Shown one piece after another: positions 36,101 to 45,662 of a stretch of DNA of 64,000 nucleotides (the first letter of the stretch is position 1; each line of letters begins with the position of its first letter). Below the pieces are notes generated by a model, which made no database searches, had not been told where the DNA came from, and saw only the letters and a list, made by a program, of their open reading frames with translations. Source of the DNA: Isoperla grammatica (lineage: Eukaryota > Arthropoda > Insecta > Plecoptera > Perlodidae); NCBI GenBank assembly GCA_945910005.1, contig OX246744.1, positions 45,008,965 to 45,072,964 on the forward strand. Direction: 5' to 3'. The position numbers and the translations under genes were made by a program.

Positions 36101-36770
36101 AACTGACCAGCGTTGAGCCAGCATGAACAGGCAGGGTGCGTTATCACAGTGACTCGACTTATCCGCGCGGGGTTGCCAGATTTGGCAAGACAAAGACAGT
36201 ATTGAAAATCGTGGAAAAATTAGTTTGGTTTCTCACTAAAAAGTAAAAAGACCCACAATACTCAAACACCTACTGTCGGTCTTCTTGTGCATATCTTGTC
36301 ATTTTCGGCTAACTCTTCTGCGAGAACAAACTTTAATTAGGGAGACAATTTAAATGCCAATCAACGTCATTATTAAAAGCGGATTCATACGAGTACGACT
36401 AATCGGCGGCATATTTAATTTATTCTTTTTTCATTTGCAATTTATATTGTATTTGTCCGATTAGGTTGGCCGATTATAGAACTCGGTTCATTTGTAAAAG
36501 TCATCAAACAGTTGTCATGCGCATGAGCAGAATGTGGAATAGTGGCTATAACCACTGGCGCCGGAACGGGGGGGGGCCATGGGGGGCATTGCCCCCCTAA
36601 CTTTCATGCCACGGGGGGCAGATTTTAGATTTGAAAACAGATATTATATGTAAATGGTTCTTGGCTATGTGCCCAAAAAGTCAATATTTCTACTTTTTGG
36701 GAAAGCAAACGTCGGATGATTGTGTCAACAATTCATTTCCAGGAAGAAACAACCCAACAATAGCAGGACT
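33130..36770. other. Repeat-rich non-coding stretch with several G-tract repeats
   Basis: No genes are supported. G runs occur at about 33140, 33670, 34695, 35090 and 36565, each near a GGCGC or GTGGCG phrase. The segment at 35735-35880 shares GGATTTCAGGAATTT and following text with 30838-30930 and 39975-40010. A tandem duplication of about 70 bases lies at 35417-35531 (GGCCTACATAGCATTGCATA twice). Confidence 0.5.
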
Positions 36771-36777
36771 GCAGGAA

Positions 36778-36992
36778 TAATAACAACCTAGTAATTGGAC
36801 TGTTCACTGTTCTTTGTCAAGAAGTTAATATAAAACGCTATATTTCGAGCCCTGATCAGAGCTCTTCAACGGGCGAAGTCAATTAGTGTGACTTCGCCCG
36901 TTGAAGAGCTCTGATCAGGGCTCGAAATATAGCGTTTTATATTAACTTCTTGACAAAGAACAGTGAACAGTCCAATTACTAGGTTGTTATTA
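36778..36992. mobile_element. 215-bp nearly perfect palindrome
   Basis: The whole segment reads the same on both strands except at the centre and a few bases. Arms of about 105 bases start TAATAACAACCTAGTAATTG; each arm carries a CTCTGATCAGGGCTCGAAAT phrase. The outer 40 bases match the foldback at 18080-18237. A foldback DNA element, or a head-to-head pair of one short repeat, would explain it. Confidence 0.92.
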
Positions 36993-37482
36993 CGTTTTAC
37001 CTGTTCTACTATGTTTCCATTTTAATTAATAGCAGGAAAGTTTATCCATTGTATTGCTTTTTTGACAAGATATCACCATCAAACATAATGCAGGGCCCGT
37101 TTTTTTTATCGCCTTCGGCGAAATTGCCACCGGCCATAGGGACTTTGCACCTGACCTCAGCTATATTACCCACATTGTTGCGAGTACAAATTAACGATGC
37201 GAGTGGATAACTAGTTGATTTGTGTAGAATTGATACATATAATAAACTAACTTTTTGTATCCCGTTTTGTTTACCATCTATTTTGAGTCTAGAATTGCCC
37301 CCCCCCCCCCCCCCCCCCCTTATATCAAAAACGTTCCGCGACGGGCCTGGCTATAACTCATATTCGTCGTGCGAATCCGTGTTGACCAAGATTATGATAT
37401 TTGGGGTTTTACGTCCCAAATATTTGCAACGAGGCTAATCGAGACGATGAGTGTGTGATTATGAGGATGAAAAAACGCCACA

Positions 37483-37570
37483 TGACATCCATGCCCAGGC
37501 CGGGATTCGAACCTGGAACGTCTATTGCTTGCCTACCCCGACATTTCAGCCGTGTTTTCAAACCAACTTG
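37483..37570 (-). mobile_element. tRNA-like SINE head or tRNA pseudogene
   Basis: The minus strand has a B box GGTTCGAATCCCGGCC and an upstream region with weak tRNA-like spacing. No clean cloverleaf with a paired acceptor stem can be drawn. Confidence 0.4.
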
Positions 37571-37591
37571 TAATATTCTCGTCTGTAGAAT

Positions 37592-38232
37592 TTACGTGTA
37601 TTGAATCGATCATAACTAAACCAGTTATTCATCGGGAGTTAAACGGAAGGTTGCAATCGATTTGTATTTGTAAGGGCTACTGGATCATGACATACAACGA
37701 GAGAGAGAGCGCGACGCGTACAGCCACACTGACCCCTAATTGGTTGACCATGTTATGGGCTCTATCTCGATGAGTTTTAGTGCTGCAGAGTTGAAACTAA
37801 TTTCATTCAATTTAGAACAATGATTTACATTTAATGAACAATTTGCACGTGTTTCAACTGGGTGAGACAAATGGAAATACTTACCGAAAAATGTACATTT
37901 TTAACAAATAGACATTCGATTAAATCGACCATAGCTCAACCAGTTATGCATCGGGAGTTAAACAGAAGATGACAATCGATGTGTATGTGCAAGGGCCATT
38001 GGATCCGTGCAGGCAACGAGAGTGAGCGCGACGCGTTCAGCCACACTGACCCCTAATTGGTTGACCATGTTATGGGCTCTATCTCAATGAGTTTTAGTGC
38101 TGCAGAGTTGAAACTTATTTCATTCAATTTAGAACAATGATATTTTAATGAATAATTTGCACGGGTTTCAATCGGGTGAAACAAAGAGAAATATTTACCG
38201 AAAGAATGTCAATTTTTAACAAATAGATATTC
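37592..38232. repeat. Tandem duplication of a 320-bp unit
   Basis: Two copies (about 37592-37917 and 37918-38232) share GGTTGACCATGTTATGGGCTC, GTTTTAGTGCTGCAGAGTTG and the flanking text with modest divergence. The first bases of a third copy may follow at 38233. Confidence 0.85.
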
Positions 38233-38414
38233 GATCATATCTCGGCCATTTGTAGATCATGAGTAAAGTGAAGCTGTGCCTATGTGGGAGCCACCCTCTT
38301 CTTAACATAGAACATATTATGGGGCTGACTTCGTTAAACAAAATATGTCTCCAGAAAAAGCACCTCCTCCCCTTCCCCCGAAGGTAGTTGTAAGTATACT
38401 TTATTGTATTGTGT

Positions 38415-38590
38415 GATTAGTTGCTACAACGGTTCCAAAGTCGCCATTTTACAAGCAGTACAACAGTATTAGACAAAGATTAAAGTGAAGTTCCAAACTA
38501 AAATGACCCCATCCCGAACATGGAATCGAACCCTGCACCTTCTGCATTGGAAGCAGGAATAAACCCACTAAACCAACGAGAAACTCAAAT
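38415..38590 (-). mobile_element. tRNA-derived SINE, family A, second copy with head
   Basis: Read on the minus strand: CTCGTTGGTTTAGTGGGTTT, then CTGCTTCCAATGCAGAAGGT, then GGTTCGATTCC, then a body ending GGCGACTTTGGAACCGTTG. This matches the head and the first part of the body at 12792-12960. Confidence 0.7.
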
Positions 38591-39236
38591 GCCAATGAGT
38601 TTGTCGTGTTGAAAAATATTGAATAGAATTAAGGGATATCGATATTAGCGAACTGTTCTTAAAAGATCTTCAAATTATTAGTGAGATCAATAATTAGCAG
38701 CTTTATTTCTCTAGCAGACGTCGGTCTGACAGCTTTCAAAAAAATATTTTTTACGTAGGAAACCTGCTATAAGGTGTACAATGTGCTCCTCTCTGGTGTC
38801 CGAGGGCTCGAGGGGAATGTATAGTGGTCGCCACGATACTAGGAGCGCCGGCTTTTCTTTGCGTTTGGGCTGAGGTGCTTTGCGACAACTTGGACATGTC
38901 AATGAATAATAGAACCTATCATTATCAATGTCACACTCCAGTGCGCTCCCGTGCTTCGAACAACATGTTGGTTACTACTACCTGCGATGAAAACATGCGA
39001 AAAAAAACTACAAAACCAAAACATCATCATCTGACCTGTGCTAGGGTTTGAGGTCGATGTTTTCGTTTGTCCAGACGGATAGTATTTTTTTAGTTGGGGT
39101 TGCAGGCGTGCAGCTCTTTGTCTACCTGTAAGTGGAGTGAATTATGCGTGTAATGCCTCTACAATGGAGCTCGAGAATGTGTCCTAGTATCTTGGCGGCC
39201 AGTATACGACTCAGCATTCGTTTTTTAACTGAGGAA

Positions 39237-39345
39237 AACCTCGGAAAAACCTTCAATCAGGACTGCCGGTGGCCGGTATCAAACCGGCGACCTCCCGAAT
39301 CAGAGCCTCGTTTTCTACGCACTTATCTATCTCTATCGGTGATTT
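39237..39345 (-). mobile_element. tRNA-derived SINE, family B, minus-strand copy
   Basis: The minus strand carries GGGAGGTCGCCGGTTTGATA followed by CCACCGGCAGTCCTGA and a TTTTCCGAGGTTTTCC body, as at 55290-55465 and 58495-58580. The A-box end is decayed. Confidence 0.65.
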
Positions 39346-40014
39346 TGTTACGTTTATAGGACGACACCGCTGGCTAGCAGATACCTCGAACGTCAAGCCG
39401 AGTTGACAAAAACGATAGATGTTTGTCTTCCGTGTCATTGGCAGTGGCCGTGGGACTGGTAGGTGGAGGTACAATGTGAGCGTCATTAGGCAGTTTGGCC
39501 ACAGTGTGTAATGTGTATCATATTTTTCTCACAGTCTGTCAGCGACAAACAAACAGGCGACCCCCCCCCAACTAACAAAAAATGATCTCAGATTCCACGC
39601 AAGAATCCACCCAACATACACACATAGCAACAAGCAATCAGGGTTTTTTAAACTATTTCCATATAGAATGATCAGGAACCATGCGTGGGGCGCTTGATTG
39701 TAATGCAAATTTTAATTTGTTAATAATATCTCACTTATGCATCAGGTAGACCAGTGGCGCACCCAAGGGGGGGGCTTTTGGGGCTAAAGCCCCCCCACAG
39801 AACCCCACAAACACCGCAAGTTTATTGATAGTCAAAACTTAATATTAATAATGATCATTATTTTTTTCATCATTAATAATGATCATTAATAATGATGAAA
39901 ATAATATTCATTTTTGAAAGAAAACCATCTTTGTTGCTCAGAGTGTAGCCCAAGGGCGCCGCGAAGGGGGGGGGGCCTTGGATTACAGGATTTTAAAAAA
40001 AAAACTGGCAGTAT

Positions 40015-40020
40015 GATGAT
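40015..40020. repeat. Polinton target-site duplication, left (GATGAT)
   Basis: The six bases immediately outside the left inverted repeat equal the six bases outside the right one (53128-53133). Six-base duplications are diagnostic of Polintons. Confidence 0.9.
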
Positions 40021-40495
40021 AGTAGTAGACCCCCGGTTCATCGCGTCGATATTCCAGGAATCCTTCACTGGCCGAGACGGTGATTAGTAAGACTGTCTGG
40101 TGCCACCTCCACCCGCCCCTCCCCTCCACACCCGCTCTCCACGACTGACACCTCACACCCCACCCCGCCCCCACCTGTAAGTAATCTTTGGATTCGAACC
40201 CAGGATACCTAACCAACACAGCCGCCAGGAGTCGAACCCAGTACCCACCCCCAAATGTTAAAACATAAGATAACATGAGATTTGAAGCCGGCACGACACG
40301 ATATAGCCAAGGGTCGGGCACGACTCAGTGCGTGTACCACGTTCGAACCTGGGGAGGGGCCATAAAACATGAGTGCTTCACATCGGACTGTTGCTGTAAG
40401 ACTAAGTCTGTACAATTTCAGGTAATTGATCTATTATCGGTGCGAGATAAGGAATGTCTCGCTAATGACTATAGACTGAATGCGACTGATGGATG
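40021..40495. repeat. Polinton left terminal inverted repeat
   Basis: Reverse-complementary to 52652-53127. The outer 165 bases are almost identical; differences accumulate around 40185-40250. Inner-end phrases such as GCTAATGACTATAGACTGAA recur in degenerate form just inside (about 40500-40550). Confidence 0.95.
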
Positions 40496-40749
40496 AGGAC
40501 GAGATACCGAATGCCGCACTAATGACCATAGCCAAACTATATTGAGATAGATTCGGGTCCGATACATTGAAGTGACGACACCCATGTGTCACGTGGGGAG
40601 GGGGAGGGGAGGGGAGGGGACACACAACAGACGGCTTCACGCGCTATTGTTATTGTTAGGATATTTGTGGAAATATGGAAGGAAGGATAAATTACAAAAA
40701 CGGTTTTTTAATAAGCCATTAAACTTTAATGAATGTAATATAAATCATA

Positions 40750-41060
40750 TATATACATGGTATACTTGAAAACACACCAATATAAAAACCATAAGTAATA
40801 AATGATGCCGCGTACTTTAGTAATAATAGATGCGTCCACGGTAATTAATAATAATAAAATCATAGACATAAATGGTATACTTGAAAACACACCAATATAA
40901 AACCCATAAGTAATAAATGATGCAACAATTACATGCCGCGTACATTAGTTATTAATAATAAAATCATAGACATACATGGTATACTTGAAAACACACACAC
41001 CAATATAAAAACCCATAAGTAATAAATGATGCAACAATCACATTAGTAATAATAGAATCG
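40750..41060. repeat. Three imperfect subterminal repeats of about 110 bp
   Basis: Each copy has GGTATACTTGAAAACACACC, then ATAAGTAATAAATGATGC and an AATAATAAAATCATAGACAT stretch, with small insertions. They lie between the left inverted repeat and the first gene end. Confidence 0.85.
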
Positions 41061-41101
41061 TCCAAGGAAATTAATAATAATATCAATGACAGTAGAGGTA
41101 T

Positions 41102-41899
41102 TTACTTGGCACTTTCACTTTCACGGATCATTTGCATGAACGTTTTTTGCTGTTGTTGTATTTTGTTTCCAGCGGCGAAAGCGTCGAGGACAATCGCCAC
41201 ATCCTTCACGATTAGGTGTCGGGAAACGGCACTCATCTCGGTTAGCAAACGTCTTGGGTCAAAATGCGGCACATTTGAGAGATCGCGTTCGCTGTTTTCT
41301 GTGTGGGCAAAAGCGGCCGTGATGTGCATGTTTGCCATGCTGGGTGATTCTCGGACGTGACGTGACGCGTACCCCATTGTGGCCATTAGTTTGGCGACAG
41401 TGTTAACCTTTTGGCGGTAGACGGCCTCGACGTGTGGCAGCCATTCCTGCGCCCGAGCGATGGCGCGTTGAATGCACGTTTGAAGAAGACTTATTCCCTG
41501 CCACGATTGTGTAGCCAGCGAGACAAGCTTCAGTCCCGAGTCGTTTCCAGGTTGAATGCTCGTGATGGTGATCGTCTTCTTGTTGAAGAAGACTGAGCGA
41601 TGTAGGAAAATGGAGTCGCTGATCTGCCAACTCTTCCCGGCTTCGTCGTCCTCGTGTTGGGCCGTGTTGAAGTACGCCGTCAAGACTTCCTTTTCGTCGA
41701 GGATGGCCTCCCAGTCGGTAACGCGTAAAGACACCGTATCGCCACACCTCCCTACACGGATGTAGACCTCAAATTGAGGCCCTATAGCAATGCCCACTGA
41801 CACTTGTTTGGATTTACTAGCGTTAATAAAGTACGACACTTCGAGTAGCTCCGTGAGAGCCGCGTCGGTCCGCTTGACGACTTGAGTAGGAGAATCCAT
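41102..41899 (-). CDS. Unknown Polinton protein, 265 aa
   Basis: The frame is open from 41938; I prefer the ATG at 41899 because it lies two bases after the stop of the preceding frame, in keeping with the compact layout. The product is acidic to neutral, with a beta-rich N-terminal half (VSVGIAIGPQFEVYIRV, then VSLRVTDWEAIL) and a helical C-terminal half ending in QQQQKTFMQMI. No catalytic motif is seen. The N-terminal half vaguely recalls a single-strand DNA-binding or PC4-like strand pattern, but I do not claim that function. It is intact and is the last gene in the row. Confidence 0.7.
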   Translation of the reverse strand: MDSPTQVVKRTDAALTELLEVSYFINASKSKQVSVGIAIGPQFEVYIRVGRCGDTVSLRVTDWEAILDEKEVLTAYFNTAQHEDDEAGKSWQISDSIFLHRSVFFNKKTITITSIQPGNDSGLKLVSLATQSWQGISLLQTCIQRAIARAQEWLPHVEAVYRQKVNTVAKLMATMGYASRHVRESPSMANMHITAAFAHTENSERDLSNVPHFDPRRLLTEMSAVSRHLIVKDVAIVLDAFAAGNKIQQQQKTFMQMIRESESAK

Positions 41900-41901
41900 G
41901 T

Positions 41902-42412
41902 CTACGACTGTGCTTGACACGAGTGGCGGGGGCGGCACGACTGTACACTACCTCCCCTCCCCCTAATGCGTCTTGGCTTAACTGTTGGCCTATGACGATT
42001 GTAGAGTACTTGGACGAGTGCGTCATTAACACGTGGCTTCCTCGTGTCAAAATGGCGCAGAAAGGTGTGGAGACATCCGCCTCGGGCCACGTGCATGAGA
42101 TAGAGCGAGCAATACTGACCGCACACTGTAGACGTGAAAGATTGTAGAGGTACGGAATTGTAGGTCCTCTGTAGAAACGCGTAATGGGTAAGCCAAAAGA
42201 GTCGAAGAAGGTGCCTCGACCGAGGGTGTCCACTTGCATGGCGATCCAATGCGCGCCAGGGTGGTCTAGGGGCTCCGTGTTGACCACCAGCATGTACGGA
42301 CGTCGGGGTGTAGAGCGCGGCAACGTATCCGAGGCGAACACGCCACAAAAGTGACGCGACGTGTACGTCGACCAATTCTCGCGTGTCGACGTACGGTATG
42401 GGAAAGTTGACA
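41902..42412 (-). pseudogene. Adenain-like cysteine protease, frame-broken
   Basis: Family: the C5-type maturation protease of Polintons and adenoviruses, which processes capsid precursors. One frame carries the N-terminal FCGVFASD block, the catalytic His in GAHWIAM and the Asp/Asn-region FDSFG. The catalytic Cys block VCGQYCSLYLMH lies in another frame, the one that also contains the upstream protein. The switch falls near 42165-42175. The N-terminal part of the His frame also appears to leave the upstream frame near 42370, so two opposite small indels could account for the pattern. As it stands no single frame holds both catalytic His and Cys, so the copy is inactive unless these are sequencing errors. 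Confidence 0.8.
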
Positions 42413-42996
42413 AACGTATTTGCGCGCGCCTTTGCGTTTTTAAAGTTGGTCAACTCTGCATGTTGGTTGGCCCACGCGGACAGACGAATGGCGCAGCGCA
42501 GAGCACAACGCGTTTTAAGCTTGGACGTAGCGTGGTGGGGTAGGAGACAGCCGCCTTCATCGCACGCGGACAACGTGCTCAGGGAGGGACATCCCATGAT
42601 TTCTAGGTCCACTACTTCACGTTCCACGATCTGTGATAGGAATACGGCCTTCTCTTTACCCTTCGTAAAGAGTACGTCGTACCGTTTTGTGTAGCCTTTG
42701 ATGACGTCGTTCAAGTCGGTGTATTCAACGTCCCCCGGCCCCCACTCGAGCCCGTGGAAGTTCTTTGTGAGCCACGTGTTTGTGGTTCGATGTTGGGCGT
42801 CCAGCAAGTCCCACGGATAGGGCTCCTTGAAGAGCCACACCTGTACGCTCACGTTGGTGTTGTCCACGATGGCCAACTCCTTGACGATGAACTTGTTACA
42901 GTCGTCGTAGAAGCCGTGAAACTCTACCGTCGCACTATTCTCACACATGGTGACCGAGTGACTGTGTGCACCCTCGGTCCGGGTACTCCTTTTCAT
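42397..42996 (-). CDS. Polinton-associated RNase H-fold-like protein, about 200 aa
   Basis: The frame opens at 42996; an inner ATG at 42948 is also possible. Recognisable blocks are FHGFYDDCNKFIVKELAIVD, VWLFKEPYPW, WLTKNFHGLEW, LFTKGKEKAVFL, VVDLEIMGCPSL and CALRCAIRL. These recur in uncharacterised proteins of Polinton-like elements and hemipteran and cnidarian genomes as I remember them. The KELAIVD start and the later acidic blocks suggest a DEDD-type exonuclease-like fold, but the catalytic set is not proven. Downstream the same frame runs on to 41902 and includes the protease Cys block, so a fused protein is possible. Confidence 0.6.
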
Positions 42997-43068
42997 ACCG
43001 TGTTCCTCTACCGGCCGAACGATGAGGTACTGAGGTTCGTGCCGCCGCCGCCGCCGCGCGCGCGCACA

Positions 43069-44410
43069 TTAATTGTTGTAATCGACGATGATATTACGCG
43101 CCCGGTCCACTTCGATGACGCTGTCAAATTCCGCGTATATGATGCAATTCAGGGGCTCGTCGAGCGAGCGCTCGAAGCGTACCTCCATGCGCAGGTTGCC
43201 GTTTCTCCGCGGGCTCCAGTGGTGGAGATGCGCCGACGCGTCGGGGGTGAGATCGAAAGCCATCAGGCAGTAGCCGCCCAGGTAGTCCGATCTCGAAATG
43301 CCGTTCCCTTCGTCCTGGTAGTGTATGCCGGTGCCCGAGAACAGCGTGTGGTAGGCTCTAATGTACTCGTTGTGGGTAAAATCCATTTGCAACGGTTTTG
43401 AGGGAATCTGATCACCGTCCACGTAGAGCGCCAAAAACACGAGTTTGCGATGCTCGAAATTAAACGGATTCTTTTTAAAATCACCGTTATAGGCGGCATT
43501 CGATACAAATCCAACAATGATCCGTTTTGGGAGCGCCCCTAGGTACACGTTGTCAATGGTTTTACTCTGAAGACCCGCCGAAATGGTGATGACTTTGAGG
43601 TCGGTACGCGAAATCATGTACTTCGCGGCGGTTTTTTGTAATGCAGCGTGATGAGCGAGCAGCACCGTGGATGCAATGCGCACCTTGCGTACAACCAGCG
43701 CTACGTCCACGAGTTTGGTCTTATATTGGACTGCGTCATCGCCGGCCATCAGGTGGAAGGCGTCCTTGGTCTTGACTATTTTGAGTTTCAATTCTACGCC
43801 GTTCAATAGGTATCGCGGTTGATTGAAGATGTCACAATGCAGGGGGCCCATCAGGTCCATCGTTTGACTAGACGCCGCGAGTGCCATGCGTTGTTTGAAC
43901 CCCTCGTTCGTCGTCAGACTGTCCATCTGCCCCGGCGTGTCCTTGTAGTACATGACAGACGTGAGATGCGACTCTTTGGCCGCGGTGTCGTAGTTCAACA
44001 CGTTCTCTATGTAGGCTCGGTCGATCAAGTATAACGAAGGCCTCGGCTCGGTACGCGTGAGCCGTGGAGGGCGACGAGATGAGTTTACCGTTGAGGAAGA
44101 CGTCCAATTGCTCGATCAGCGAGTACATAAAATTATTGACGGGTCCCACCGCCGCGCCCGCCACCAACGGAGCTTCGTCGTTGGCCTTAACAATTTTCAC
44201 TTTTAACAGTAGCGCCGTTTGCGCTAAATCGATGTAATTGGAACCGTGGCCAGACACCACTATTTCAACCGCCCCCTCGTCGGACACCGGAGCCATGGGT
44301 TTACAGTGCACGGTGTAAGAGTCGGTGACACTCATCTGTACATCGGGTCCGGCAAACAGGTCGAGACTCGATGACGTACATTCACAGGCGTTCGAATACA
44401 AAAAAGCCAT
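43069..44410 (-). pseudogene. Polinton major capsid protein (double jelly-roll type), interrupted by a 31-bp insertion
   Basis: The N-terminal part (starting MAFLYSNACECTSSSLDLF at 44410) carries the typical start of Polinton capsid proteins. The C-terminal part (open from 44028 to the stop at 43069) carries AYIENVLNY, the FKQRM region and GGYCLMAFDLTPD, familiar from this family. The two lie in different frames. Between them (about 44030-44068) the 8-mer ACCGAGCC (minus strand) occurs twice, 31 bases apart; the extra segment is not a multiple of three and causes the break. In the virion this protein would form the hexon-like shell. It cannot be made in full from this copy. Confidence 0.85.
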
Positions 44411-44424
44411 AATGACGGTGGTAG

Positions 44425-44889
44425 TTACGAGAATATATCGGGTATTCGTTTGGTCTTTTTCTTGGTCTTCAGCTTAGCCTTACACTTGGGTTTTTTCGAC
44501 GTCTTGCGTCGTGGTGTCGCCGACGTTGAATGCGAAGATTGAGCGCGTCTCCTTCGTTTTAGGCCAAATCCAGACAAGCGTTGTATTTTATCGTCGGCTT
44601 TGCGTTTGAGCGTCTGACCGGCCTCGTTTAATCTCGTGCGAAACGCCTCCTTGAATGGCTTGTTCTCGACGACGTCGCCTAGTAAACTGGTGCCCGCACT
44701 CAACACCTGCCTGCCTATGGCCTTTGCACCACTCTTTAATAGTGGCATGACCGAACGCATCAACCCCGAAAAGAACGCGCCTATACCGCCGTGCCCACGC
44801 TGGTAGGAAGCACCGCGATACACGTTCATGCCATTTCCAGCCTGAGTGACGTAATAGTTGAGGTAAGGGTTGGCGTCGCCGCTACTCAT
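44425..44889 (-). CDS. Polinton basic core / membrane-active-like protein, 154 aa
   Basis: The ATG overlaps the stop of the minor capsid gene in an ATGA. The N-terminal third is Gly-rich (YQRGHGGIGAFFSG) and is followed by an amphipathic helix region (MRSVMPLLKSGAKAIGRQ). The C-terminal third is very Lys/Arg-rich (KRRRR, then KLKTKKKTKR). This layout matches the small Polinton/adintovirus virion protein compared with adenoviral core or membrane-lytic peptides. It ends 14 bases before the major capsid start. Intact. Confidence 0.75.
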   Translation of the reverse strand: MSSGDANPYLNYYVTQAGNGMNVYRGASYQRGHGGIGAFFSGLMRSVMPLLKSGAKAIGRQVLSAGTSLLGDVVENKPFKEAFRTRLNEAGQTLKRKADDKIQRLSGFGLKRRRRAQSSHSTSATPRRKTSKKPKCKAKLKTKKKTKRIPDIFS

Positions 44890-45662
44890 GATGTGGACGA
44901 GTCTACGCGTCGAAAGTGTAAGTGCACAGACGAGGTTCCAAATGCAAATGGGACTGTGTGGCCCGTGTTGTTCCTCATATCGATGGATATGGTTTGAAAT
45001 TCGCGTTTCAAAAGTGGCAGGTAGAAATGTGTTTGGAATGTGGTTGTCACTTCGGCGCCATACTTGTGTTTTGTATGGTTAGTGTTGACGACGCGTAGGA
45101 GTGGTGCCACTGTATCGCCCACAATCTGTCCCTCGATGAGATCGCAATAGCAGTAGATGTGACGAGGTACCCCCCAGGACACGTCAATCGGGTAGACGGC
45201 GTCGGGTGTCTCGAAGAGGTTAAGCCTGTCGGGGTTGTAGCCCAGCTGACGTGCTAAGATAGGTGATAGCTTTATCTTTTCCATACCTGGGATGTTTGGT
45301 TCCGCTTGAAAACGTACTATTTGCGTTTTGGGGTTTTCTACCAGAGTGCCCACGGCAAACGGGTGGGGGTCCTCTAACATGTTGTTGACGGCGGCCAGCA
45401 GCTCCTTTTTGTCGCGGTAGTAACCGGGCCGCACGTCCAGGAACGCGCGACTGCCATCTACCATTGTCACACGAATAGCGTTCTCACCCTTGGTGACATT
45501 GTAGAACGTTTGTGGAAAATGCACTTCGGCGAGGGCCACCTCCCAATCGCCGTTGAGCGTGATGCGTTGTCGAAGCTGCGTGACGTAACTGGCCGTGGTG
45601 TTATTCTTGTAGATTAACATGGAGCTATTGCTCGGTAACATGATGTAGAATTGGTCTCTCAT
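44886..45662 (-). CDS. Polinton minor capsid (penton-like) protein, 258 aa
   Basis: I start it at the ATG at 45662, which overlaps the integrase stop as ATGA; an upstream in-frame extension to 45698 is less likely. The start MRDQFYIMLPSNSSM and the following ITLNGDWEVALAEVHFPQTFYNV are the hallmark of the single jelly-roll penton protein of Polintons and adintoviruses, which forms capsid vertices. Length is normal for the family. It ends in an ATGA overlap with the core-like protein gene. Intact. Confidence 0.85.
   Translation of the reverse strand: MRDQFYIMLPSNSSMLIYKNNTTASYVTQLRQRITLNGDWEVALAEVHFPQTFYNVTKGENAIRVTMVDGSRAFLDVRPGYYRDKKELLAAVNNMLEDPHPFAVGTLVENPKTQIVRFQAEPNIPGMEKIKLSPILARQLGYNPDRLNLFETPDAVYPIDVSWGVPRHIYCYCDLIEGQIVGDTVAPLLRVVNTNHTKHKYGAEVTTTFQTHFYLPLLKREFQTISIDMRNNTGHTVPFAFGTSSVHLHFRRVDSSTS

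Noticed and set aside
39983..40415. ORFs of about 70-110 aa repeated at 52588-53129
   Set aside because: They lie in the Polinton inverted repeats; the shared frames reflect sequence identity of the TIRs and are broken differently on each side.
41938..42996. An intact 364-aa single protein
   Set aside because: Protease blocks with His and with Cys lie in different frames, so the open frame does not correspond to one intact product.
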